From NCBI GenBank assembly GCA_030615975.1, contig JAUWYH010000067.1:1-7658 (forward strand): a DNA stretch of 7,658 nt. The letters are read 5' to 3'. The position numbers and the translations under genes were made by a program. Source of the DNA: Candidatus Aminicenantota bacterium. Its GTDB lineage: Bacteria > Acidobacteriota > Aminicenantia > Aminicenantales > Aminicenantaceae. Below, in pieces: positions 1 to 5,974 of this stretch. Position 1 is the first letter of the stretch. The number at the start of each line of letters is the position of its first letter. The notes under the pieces were generated by a model. That model was not told the origin of the DNA. It saw nothing but the letters and a program-made list of their open reading frames with translations, and did no database searches.

Positions 1-1866
1 CTCTCCAGGCATAAAGGAGTCGCACATTCAGAAGACTACGTATACATGTGTTCTGATCCAGGTCAGAACCTGATCATAGAAACGATAAAAGATAAAAAGC
101 TGGATAAAGTTGTTATCGCCTGCTGTTCCCCTACTCTCCATGAAACGACCTTCAGGAATACCGCCAAATCTGCTGGGCTTAACGCTTTCCAGTGCGAGAT
201 CGCCAATATTCGCGAGCAGTGCAGTTGGGTGCATAAAGATATGGAAAAGGCGACAGAAAAAGCCATAAAAATCACCAAGAGCACTGTGGAAAGAGTTCAA
301 AGGAATGAATCTTTAGACCCAATAAGTGTTCCTGTAACCCGGAAAGCTCTGGTTATTGGAGGTGGCATTGCCGGTATTCAATCTGCTCTTGACTTAGCCA
401 ACAGCGGCTTTGAAGTTATCCTGGTCGAAAGGTCTCCTTCCATCGGAGGCCATATGATTCAACTCTCTGAAACCTTCCCTACCCTCGACTGTTCCCAGTG
501 CATCCTGACGCCAAAAATGGTGGAAGTTTCCAAACACCCGAATATCAAACTCATGACTTATAGTGAAGTCCAAGAAGTTTCTGGCTATGTTGGCAATTTT
601 AAAGTTAAAATTCTCAAAAAACCAACTTATGTTTATCCGGATAAATGCACTCTCTGTGATGAATGTACAAAAGTCTGCCCAGTTGTTGTGCCTAATGAAT
701 TTGATCTGAGCTTAACAGGAAGGCGAGCCATCTATATCCCTTTTCCTCAAGCTATTCCTGCAACCTATATTCTTGACATAAAGTCCTGCCCCGGTCTTCT
801 TCCCATCGCCTGCGGCAAATGTGCAGATGTCTGTGAGCCAGAAGCTATTGATTATGACATGAAACCAGAAATCATTGAAGAAGAGGTAGGGGCTATCATC
901 GTCGCTACCGGATATGATCTTTATGATAAAGAGAAAATGGCTGAATACGGATATGGGAAATATGCAGATGTAGTTGACGGTCTTCAATTTGAGAGACTAT
1001 GTTCTGCCTCAGGACCAACAATGGGAAAAATTCTAAGGCCCTCTGATCATAAAGAACCCAAAGAGGTTGTCTTTATTCAATGCGTTGGCTCCCGTGATCC
1101 CGAACTTCACTGCGCCTACTGCTCAAAGATCTGCTGCATGTACACGGCCAAACATGCCATGCTCTACAAACATCATGTACATGATGGCCAGGCCTATATT
1201 TTTTATATCGATATTAGATCCGGAGGAAAAGACTACGAGGAATTTGTCCAGAGAGCTGTAGAAGAAGACGAAGTTCTCTACCTTCGAGGAAAAGTATCGA
1301 AAATATTTGAAGATAAAGGCAAAATCAAGGTTTGGGGTGTTGACACCCTTGCCGGAAAAGATATCGAGATTGATGCTGATATGGTCGTTCTGGCCACGGC
1401 CATGCGTCCTTCAGAAGGGGCAGACGAACTCGCCAGAAAACTCAAAATTGCTATGGATAAGGATGGCTTTCTCTCAGAAGCACATCCCAAACTCAGGCCT
1501 GTAGAGAGTGTCACTTCCGGTTTGTTTCTTGCTGGAGCTGCTCAAGCTCCCAAGGACATCCCTGAAGCCGTGGCTCAGGCCAGCGGTGCGGCTGCCAAGG
1601 CTATAACAATTTTATCCCAAGAAAGGCTTTATCATGCTCCCACTGTAGCCAAGGTCAACCTCAATCTTTGCACAGGGTGTGGAATGTGTGTTTACGTCTG
1701 CCCATATGATTCCCTCACCCTTAAAGATGGCAAAGTTGAGGTCAACGAAGTCCTCTGTGAAGGATGCGGGACTTGTTCGGCCACTTGCTTAAGAGCAGCT
1801 ATTCAAGTGAAAAATCTTACTCCTTTACAGGTTAATGAAATGATAAAGGCATCTCTTGGAGGCTGA
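1..1866 (+). CDS. hdrA: HdrA, heterodisulfide-reductase-type FAD/iron-sulfur electron-bifurcating subunit (5'-partial)
   Basis: HdrA carries the FAD that splits or merges electron pairs between a high-potential acceptor and ferredoxin in soluble Hdr complexes. The frame is open from base 1. The 15 codons before the first ATG (46) align with the conserved stretch that precedes the HdrA motif YMCSDPGQ, so the true start lies upstream, about 30 residues away by family comparison. Visible parts in order: the HdrA N-terminal domain (IACCSP, nt 115-132); a thioredoxin-reductase-like FAD fold with VIGGGIAG near nt 352-375; an inserted ferredoxin domain with CxxCxxCxxxCP (646-681) and a second Cys set (787, 811, 820, 832); the HdrA signature CVGSRD followed by CxYCSxxCCM (1081-1140); and a C-terminal two-[4Fe-4S] ferredoxin (Cys codons 1669-1701 and 1756-1788). 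About 621 residues are present, so it is nearly complete. It lies 2 nt upstream of the MvhD-type gene, its usual direct partner. Family assignment is secure; the bifurcating role here is inferred from the family. Confidence 0.96.
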   Translation, partial: LSRHKGVAHSEDYVYMCSDPGQNLIIETIKDKKLDKVVIACCSPTLHETTFRNTAKSAGLNAFQCEIANIREQCSWVHKDMEKATEKAIKITKSTVERVQRNESLDPISVPVTRKALVIGGGIAGIQSALDLANSGFEVILVERSPSIGGHMIQLSETFPTLDCSQCILTPKMVEVSKHPNIKLMTYSEVQEVSGYVGNFKVKILKKPTYVYPDKCTLCDECTKVCPVVVPNEFDLSLTGRRAIYIPFPQAIPATYILDIKSCPGLLPIACGKCADVCEPEAIDYDMKPEIIEEEVGAIIVATGYDLYDKEKMAEYGYGKYADVVDGLQFERLCSASGPTMGKILRPSDHKEPKEVVFIQCVGSRDPELHCAYCSKICCMYTAKHAMLYKHHVHDGQAYIFYIDIRSGGKDYEEFVQRAVEEDEVLYLRGKVSKIFEDKGKIKVWGVDTLAGKDIEIDADMVVLATAMRPSEGADELARKLKIAMDKDGFLSEAHPKLRPVESVTSGLFLAGAAQAPKDIPEAVAQASGAAAKAITILSQERLYHAPTVAKVNLNLCTGCGMCVYVCPYDSLTLKDGKVEVNEVLCEGCGTCSATCLRAAIQVKNLTPLQVNEMIKASLGG

Positions 1867-1868
1867 GA

Positions 1869-2291
1869 ATGGCAGAAGAATTTGAACCAAAAATAGTCGC
1901 CTTTCTCTGCAAATGGTGCTCTTCAGCAGGAAGCGATCTTGCTGGTGTCTCCCGCATGGAGTATCCCCCCAATGTTGTGCCTATCACGGTCATGTGTTCT
2001 GGAAGCATCTCTCCGCTGTATATTTTATCTGCCTTTAACAAAGGAGCTGATGGCGTCTTGGTTTCTGGATGTCATCCAGGCGACTGTCACTACATAAAAG
2101 GCAACCTTTATGCAAGGAGGCGAATAGCCTTAGTCAAGGAACTTTTAGAATTTATCGGCTTTGAACCCAAGCGCTTCCAAATGTCCTGGGTTTCAGCGGC
2201 TGAAGGATCTAAGTACACACAAATAATCAAAGACTTTGTCAGCCAACTTAAGCCACTAGGCCCTCAAACAGAGCTGAGGAGAAATCTATAA
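1869..2291 (+). CDS. mvhD: MvhD/FlxD-type [2Fe-2S] electron-transfer protein
   Basis: This is a 140-residue protein of the MvhD family (methyl-viologen-reducing hydrogenase delta subunit; FlxD in Flx-Hdr clusters). The family passes electrons from the input module (hydrogenase, formate dehydrogenase or FlxABC) to the FAD of HdrA. Family hallmarks are all present: FLCKWCSSAG (Cys14, Cys17), the DLAGVSR and YPPNV segments, VMCSG (Cys43), GADGVLVSGCHPGDCHY (Cys68, Cys73), then ARRR and WVSAAEG. The five Cys match those conserved around the single [2Fe-2S] site. Length is normal for the family. A GGAGG at 1858-1862, inside the end of hdrA, sits 6 nt before the ATG. The stop shares one base with the next start (TAATG at 2289-2293), which suggests translational coupling. 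One oddity: Ser46 occupies the place where family members I recall usually carry Arg (CSGR versus CSGS here). The family call is firm; flxD/floxD would be an equally good symbol in this context. Confidence 0.95.
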   Translation: MAEEFEPKIVAFLCKWCSSAGSDLAGVSRMEYPPNVVPITVMCSGSISPLYILSAFNKGADGVLVSGCHPGDCHYIKGNLYARRRIALVKELLEFIGFEPKRFQMSWVSAAEGSKYTQIIKDFVSQLKPLGPQTELRRNL

Positions 2292-3322
2292 TGGTAAACC
2301 TCGAGGAACTCAAAGAAAACGCCAAAGAACTCCTAAAGCAAGAAAAAGTCAAGTACATCATCGGCTATAAAAGAGGCACAAACGGCTTGATGCCTGTGCC
2401 TGCATTCATAAAAAAACCCGAAGATGTGGAGAACCTCATATGGGATCCATTATGTATCTATAACCTTACTCGGTTTCTTGTGGATGAAAAAAGAAAGAAA
2501 GCCAAGCAAAAGAACCCGGATGAAAGGCCAGTGGGCCTTATAGTCAAGGGCTGTGACAGTCGAGCTGTTAATGTCCTCCTCCAAGAAAAATTCATAAATC
2601 GAGAGGACATTTATATTATAGGAATCTCCTGCGAAAACACAGGAGTTGTGGACGAAAAAAAACTGGTTAAGAAGCTCAAAGGAAAAAAAGTAAAAAAGAT
2701 AGAATTTGGCAAAAAGAATGGGTTCATTGTTTCGACTGAGGACGGTCAAGTTGAAGTTCCTTCTTCTGAGATTCTTGCGGAAAGATGTCAGGAATGTATA
2801 GCTCATTTTCCGGTTGTTTATGATGTCCTATTAGGAGAAAAACCTAAACGGAAACCAGATAACCCCTTCAAGTCGCTGGAAAAAATGGAATCTTTATCCA
2901 GAGAAGAGAGATGGACTTTTTGGAAAGAGCAACTCGACAAATGCATCCGCTGCTATGCTTGTCGCTCAACATGTCCTATGTGCTATTGCGACGAATGCGT
3001 AGTCGATACCATAAACTTTGCCGTCACAGCAGACACCACTGCAGAAGAAAAGGCTCAAAAAATAAAATGGGTAGAAAAGTCACCTGTATTATCCGAAAAT
3101 TTTGTCTACCACTTCATCAGAGCTATTCATCTTGCTGGCCGCTGTATCGACTGTGGAGAATGCGAAAGAGTCTGCCCTCTTGATATTCCTCTCCGATTCT
3201 TGAACAAGAAATTGGAAAAAGAAGCCAAAGAACTTTTCGGATATGACGTTGGTTTCGATCCAGACCGCCCTTCTCTCGTTTCTTGTTTTAAGGAAGAAGA
3301 CCCAGAGGATTTTATCAGGTAA
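2291..3322 (+). CDS. flxC: FlxC-type, FrhB-like dicluster [4Fe-4S] electron-transfer protein
   Basis: This 343-residue cytosolic protein resembles the FlxC/FloxC subunit of NADH-linked Flx-Hdr complexes. Its N-terminal half is related to the coenzyme F420 hydrogenase/dehydrogenase beta (FrhB/FdhB) fold. Visible marks are KGCDSRAV (Cys88), GISC (Cys114) and CQEC (Cys166, Cys169). The C-terminal half is a two-cluster ferredoxin. The first motif is an extended CxxCxxCxxxCPxCxCxxC (Cys218, 221, 224, 228, 231, 233, 236). The second is CxxCxxCxxxCP (Cys285, 288, 291, 295). The start overlaps the mvhD stop by 1 nt, with GAGGAG at 2276-2281, 9 nt upstream. It stands between mvhD and the FlxB-type gene, which supports a relay role between the NADH module and HdrA. 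No membrane segment or signal peptide is seen. Whether the FrhB-like half binds a flavin cannot be told from motifs. The family call is good; the name FlxC rests partly on gene order. Confidence 0.85.
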   Translation: MVNLEELKENAKELLKQEKVKYIIGYKRGTNGLMPVPAFIKKPEDVENLIWDPLCIYNLTRFLVDEKRKKAKQKNPDERPVGLIVKGCDSRAVNVLLQEKFINREDIYIIGISCENTGVVDEKKLVKKLKGKKVKKIEFGKKNGFIVSTEDGQVEVPSSEILAERCQECIAHFPVVYDVLLGEKPKRKPDNPFKSLEKMESLSREERWTFWKEQLDKCIRCYACRSTCPMCYCDECVVDTINFAVTADTTAEEKAQKIKWVEKSPVLSENFVYHFIRAIHLAGRCIDCGECERVCPLDIPLRFLNKKLEKEAKELFGYDVGFDPDRPSLVSCFKEEDPEDFIR

Positions 3323-3326
3323 GACG

Positions 3327-4367
3327 ATGAAAAAGATACTGAGGAAAAAATCTTTCCTACAATGGGTGAAAAGACTCGAATCCTATAAAATTTATGCTCC
3401 TATGAAGGACGACGATTTTTGGAATTTTGCTCTGATAAATAATCCCAAAGATCTCAATTTGAATCATTCCAACACTGTTCTCTCTCCCAAAAAAATCATT
3501 TTCCCTCAGAGAGAAGTCATTTTAGAATTCAGCACTTCAAACGATAGCGAACTTGAAGTCAAAGAGATCCTCCCTGAGGAAAAAGCTTCTATTATCTTCG
3601 GTGTTAGACCATGCGATGCAAGAGCTATTCCCCTAATGGATAAAGTTTTTGGTGGTGACTTTACAGACCCTTACTACTGGAAAAGAAGAGATAAAACGAT
3701 ATTGGTTGGACTTTCTTGCAACACCCCTCCCTCATCAAACTGCTTCTGTCTCTCTGTCGAGGGTTCGCCTCACTCTAAAGAAGGCTTAGATATTCTGATG
3801 ACTGATTTAGGAGATAAATATTATGTGGAATCTCTCACAAAAAAAGGGGATCAACTTATAAATTTGGCAAAAAATCTCTTTGAAGAGCCAAACGCAAAGG
3901 ATAATAAAGATTTAGAAAATATTCATAAAGATTCTGAGAAGAAAATCAAGAGACAAATTCAAGATATAAAAAATATTCCCGCAAAACTAAAAGAAATGTT
4001 CGAGTCTCCGTTTTGGGACGAAGAATCTCTAAGCTGCCTCCGCTGTGGTATTTGTACTTATCTCTGTCCAACCTGTCACTGTTTCGATATCAATGATGAA
4101 ATCATCTCCTCCTCTCCTCTTAAAGGGAAGAGAGTGAGGACATGGGACAATTGTCAATTTCCTGATTTTACCATGCACTCTTCCGGACATAACCCCAGGT
4201 CTGATAGAGCCTCTAGGTTACGACAGAGAATTCTTCATAAATTCCAGTATTTTATCGAACAATACCAGAATTACCAATGCACCGGCTGTGGAAGATGTAT
4301 TTCAAAATGCCCAGTGGGAATCGATATTATCGAAGTTCTGAATAAGGTGGAAAATTATGGAACATAA
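3327..4367 (+). CDS. flxB: FlxB-type, AsrA/hydrogenase-beta-like dicluster [4Fe-4S] protein
   Basis: This 346-residue protein resembles the iron-sulfur subunits paired with FNR-type flavoproteins: AsrA of anaerobic sulfite reductase, the beta subunit of archaeal sulfhydrogenase, and FlxB of Flx-Hdr. Motifs seen are FGVRPCDARAI (Cys96), GLSC (Cys131), NCFC (Cys139, Cys141), then CxxCxxCxxxCPxCxC (Cys237, 240, 243, 247, 250, 252), WDNCQFPDFTMHSSGHNPR (Cys276) and CTGCGRCISKCP (Cys318, 321, 324, 328). It should move electrons from the FlxA flavin toward the HdrA side. The ATG at 3327 was chosen because it lies 4 nt after the previous stop, has AGGT at 3317-3320, and gives the MKKI...FLQWVKRLESYKIYAP opening usual for this family. 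The in-frame ATG at 3243 would add 28 residues that overlap the preceding gene. A Lys/Glu/Asp-rich linker (about residues 185-230) separates the two halves. The gene overlaps the next by 11 nt. Confidence 0.87.
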   Translation: MKKILRKKSFLQWVKRLESYKIYAPMKDDDFWNFALINNPKDLNLNHSNTVLSPKKIIFPQREVILEFSTSNDSELEVKEILPEEKASIIFGVRPCDARAIPLMDKVFGGDFTDPYYWKRRDKTILVGLSCNTPPSSNCFCLSVEGSPHSKEGLDILMTDLGDKYYVESLTKKGDQLINLAKNLFEEPNAKDNKDLENIHKDSEKKIKRQIQDIKNIPAKLKEMFESPFWDEESLSCLRCGICTYLCPTCHCFDINDEIISSSPLKGKRVRTWDNCQFPDFTMHSSGHNPRSDRASRLRQRILHKFQYFIEQYQNYQCTGCGRCISKCPVGIDIIEVLNKVENYGT

Positions 4368-5181
4368 TGCCTATATTCCAAGGCTGGCTAAAATAATCCA
4401 AATCAAAGAAGAAGTCAGCGGAGCAAGGCCCATAAAAACTTTCAGAACTCAATTTCTAAATAAGAATGACTTTGCCTTCCATTGCGGGCAGTGTACTATG
4501 CTTTCCGTGTTCGGAAAAGGGGAATCCATGATATCCATTTCTTCCCCTCCTCTTATCAAGGATTATCTCCAATTCAGCATTTTAAAAATGGGAAGAGTCA
4601 CTTCTGCTCTTCATGAAATGGAGGTTGGAGACAAAATCGGAATCAGAGGACCATATGGCAATGGATTTCCCATTGAAGACTGGAAAGGAAAAAATCTCAT
4701 CTTTATCGGCGGAGGTATCGGTTTAGCACCCATCTGGTCAGTACTTCAAACAGCTTTAGGCAAGAAACAAGAATATGGAGAACTCAAACTCATCTACGGA
4801 GCAAGGACATCCAAAGACCTTGTTTTTAAAGAAGAACTCAAAGAACTCAAGAAGAAAATGATTGTTCATCTTTCGATAGACGTTGAGGAACCAGAATGGG
4901 AAGAATTTATCGGCTTCGTTCCTCAGAATGTTACTGATAAAAAACCTTCGCCAAAAAACGCAATAACCATAACTTGCGGTCCGCCAATCATGATTAAGTT
5001 TGTCATCCAGGCGCTGAAAGACTTAGAGTTTGAGGATGCTCAGATATACACCACTGTCGAGAATAAGATGAAATGTGGAATCGGAAAATGTGGACGGTGC
5101 AACATTGGCATGCACTATGTCTGTAAAGATGGCCCTGTTTACTCTTGGGCTGAGCTAAAAAAACTGCCTCAAGAATATTAA
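4357..5181 (+). CDS. flxA: FlxA-type FAD/NAD(P)H oxidoreductase subunit with C-terminal [2Fe-2S]
   Basis: This 274-residue FNR-superfamily protein belongs to the group containing AsrB, the dihydroorotate dehydrogenase electron-transfer subunit (PyrK) and FlxA. Such subunits take hydride from NAD(P)H onto FAD and pass single electrons to iron-sulfur partners. The order is an N-terminal beta-barrel FAD domain with the flavin-loop motif ISISSPP, where classical FNRs have RxYS; RGPYGNGFP; a nucleotide-binding loop FIGGGIGLAP starting near residue 116; a CGPP motif; and a C-terminal [2Fe-2S] site CxxxxCxxC...C (Cys240, 245, 248, 256) followed by CKDGPV. The start overlaps the FlxB-type gene by 11 nt, with AGGTGG at 4345-4350, which fits translational coupling of partner subunits. 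It is the only evident pyridine-nucleotide entry point in the window. NADH rather than NADPH is inferred from characterised Flx-Hdr systems, not read from the sequence. Full length, no defects seen. Confidence 0.9.
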   Translation: MEHNAYIPRLAKIIQIKEEVSGARPIKTFRTQFLNKNDFAFHCGQCTMLSVFGKGESMISISSPPLIKDYLQFSILKMGRVTSALHEMEVGDKIGIRGPYGNGFPIEDWKGKNLIFIGGGIGLAPIWSVLQTALGKKQEYGELKLIYGARTSKDLVFKEELKELKKKMIVHLSIDVEEPEWEEFIGFVPQNVTDKKPSPKNAITITCGPPIMIKFVIQALKDLEFEDAQIYTTVENKMKCGIGKCGRCNIGMHYVCKDGPVYSWAELKKLPQEY

Positions 5182-5187
5182 AAGGAG
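5182..5187 (+). promoter_or_regulatory. Ribosome binding site fixing the start of the FrdB-like gene
   Basis: AAGGAG lies 8 nt before the ATG at 5196, immediately after the flxA stop. This near-consensus site fixes the start upstream of the Lys-rich tail. Without it, one might choose one of the ATG codons near 5264-5270, which would remove that tail. Confidence 0.85.
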
Positions 5188-5195
5188 ATATCACC

Positions 5196-5933
5196 ATGGC
5201 AACAAGGAAAGTAGCCAAAAAGAAGCCAAAAAAGCCAACTAAATCTAAAAAAGAAGCTCCAAAAATGAAAATGGTAACAGTATATATTATGGGCGAGGCC
5301 TACAAGGTACCGGAGGAGGCCACAATCATGGGTGCTATTGAGTACGCTGGCCATCAAATTAAAAGAGGTGCCGGCTGCCGTGAAGGCTTTTGTGGAGCCT
5401 GTGCGACTGTTTATCGCCTTCCTGGAGATTATAAAATCTATTCAGGGCTTGCCTGTACAACACTCGTAGAAGACGGCATGTGGCTTTCCCAACTTCCTGC
5501 GATCCCCGCTCATAAGCCTGTTTACGATATAGACAAATTGAAACCTGATGTGACGACGTTTCAGAAACTCTATCCAGAAGTTTTTCGCTGTATTGCCTGC
5601 AACACCTGCACGAAAGCCTGTCCCCAAGATTTGGAAGTCATGGATTATATCCAGGCTGCTATCCGTGGAGATATTGAACAAGTCATGGATCTTTCCTTTG
5701 ACTGCCTCTGCTGTGGCCTTTGTGCAATACGATGCCCTTCTGAAATTGTGCAGTTCAACATTGGCCTCCTCGCCAAAAGACTTTATGGAAAATATCTCTC
5801 AATAAAGGGCAAACAACTCGAAAAAAGAATAAAAGAAATCAAAAAACACAAATATGACAAAGAATTTAAAGAATTGATGAAGATGAAAAAAGAACTTCTA
5901 AAAAAGAAATATTACGAAAGAGATATAGAGTAA
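5196..5933 (+). CDS. Fumarate-reductase-like iron-sulfur subunit, [2Fe-2S] plus two [4Fe-4S] (soluble type)
   Basis: This 245-residue protein has the FrdB/SdhB order: an N-terminal plant-type [2Fe-2S] domain (GAGCREGFCGAC, Cys61, 66, 69, then Cys87) and a C-terminal helical two-cluster domain (Cys132, 135, 138, 142 and Cys170, 173, 176, 180, with an extra Cys172). In quinone-linked FrdB/SdhB the last site has three Cys and binds [3Fe-4S]. Here it is a complete CxxCxxCxxxCP, which predicts [4Fe-4S]. It also lacks the HdrB-like CCG domain found in methanogen TfrB. The first 25 or so residues are almost all Lys, Pro, Ala and Ser, and the C-terminal 50 are a Lys/Glu-rich likely helix or coiled coil. 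It presumably wires the flavoprotein at 5975 to the upstream Flx-Hdr module; that link is inferred from the 14-nt spacing after flxA and shared strand. An frdB/tfrB-like name would be reasonable, but the substrate is unproven, so no symbol is given. Confidence 0.85.
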   Translation: MATRKVAKKKPKKPTKSKKEAPKMKMVTVYIMGEAYKVPEEATIMGAIEYAGHQIKRGAGCREGFCGACATVYRLPGDYKIYSGLACTTLVEDGMWLSQLPAIPAHKPVYDIDKLKPDVTTFQKLYPEVFRCIACNTCTKACPQDLEVMDYIQAAIRGDIEQVMDLSFDCLCCGLCAIRCPSEIVQFNIGLLAKRLYGKYLSIKGKQLEKRIKEIKKHKYDKEFKELMKMKKELLKKKYYERDIE

Positions 5934-5962
5934 GTTGACTAAATAATTAACTTTGGTTTAAG

Positions 5963-5968
5963 AAGGAG
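5963..5968 (+). promoter_or_regulatory. Ribosome binding site of the FrdA-like flavoprotein
   Basis: AAGGAG lies 6 nt before the ATG at 5975. It favours this start over the in-frame ATG at 5990. It falls in the only sizeable gap in the window (5934-5974, 41 nt), which is otherwise AT-rich with no convincing terminator or promoter. Confidence 0.8.
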
Positions 5969-5974
5969 TTTCAG

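Noticed and set aside
46..48. ATG at 46 as the real start of hdrA
   Set aside because: The 15 upstream codons are open and match the conserved residues before YMCSDPGQ in HdrA. There is no ribosome site at the right distance, and the protein would lack its conserved N-terminus.
28..1514. Minus-strand open frames opposite hdrA, including those near 712-987 and 1278-1514
   Set aside because: They are short, lie fully inside a well-conserved coding sequence, and show no recognisable protein motifs or ribosome sites.
2911..3183. Alternate-frame 90-residue Cys-containing frame inside flxC
   Set aside because: It is a frame shadow of the Cys-rich ferredoxin motif region; the frame of flxC keeps correct cluster spacing throughout.
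3243..3326. Longer FlxB-type protein starting at 3243
   Set aside because: It would overlap the upstream gene by 80 nt in another frame and add 28 residues unlike the family opening. The ATG at 3327 sits 4 nt after the previous stop.
4357..5181. Dihydroorotate dehydrogenase electron-transfer subunit (PyrK) or sulfite reductase AsrB
   Set aside because: The fold is shared, but no pyrD or asrC gene is nearby, and the neighbours (HdrA, MvhD, FlxB/FlxC types) fit FlxA.
5934..5952. Weak inverted repeat (GTT...AAC ends) as a terminator or attenuator
   Set aside because: The stem is short and AT-rich, there is no GC-rich stem or T-run, and the next gene encodes the natural partner of the previous one.
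5935..5963. Possible promoter (TTGACT at 5935-5940) in the gap before the flavoprotein
   Set aside because: No acceptable -10 box lies 16-18 nt downstream, and a start there would leave almost no leader before the ribosome site. I treat the AT-rich gap as intra-operon spacer.
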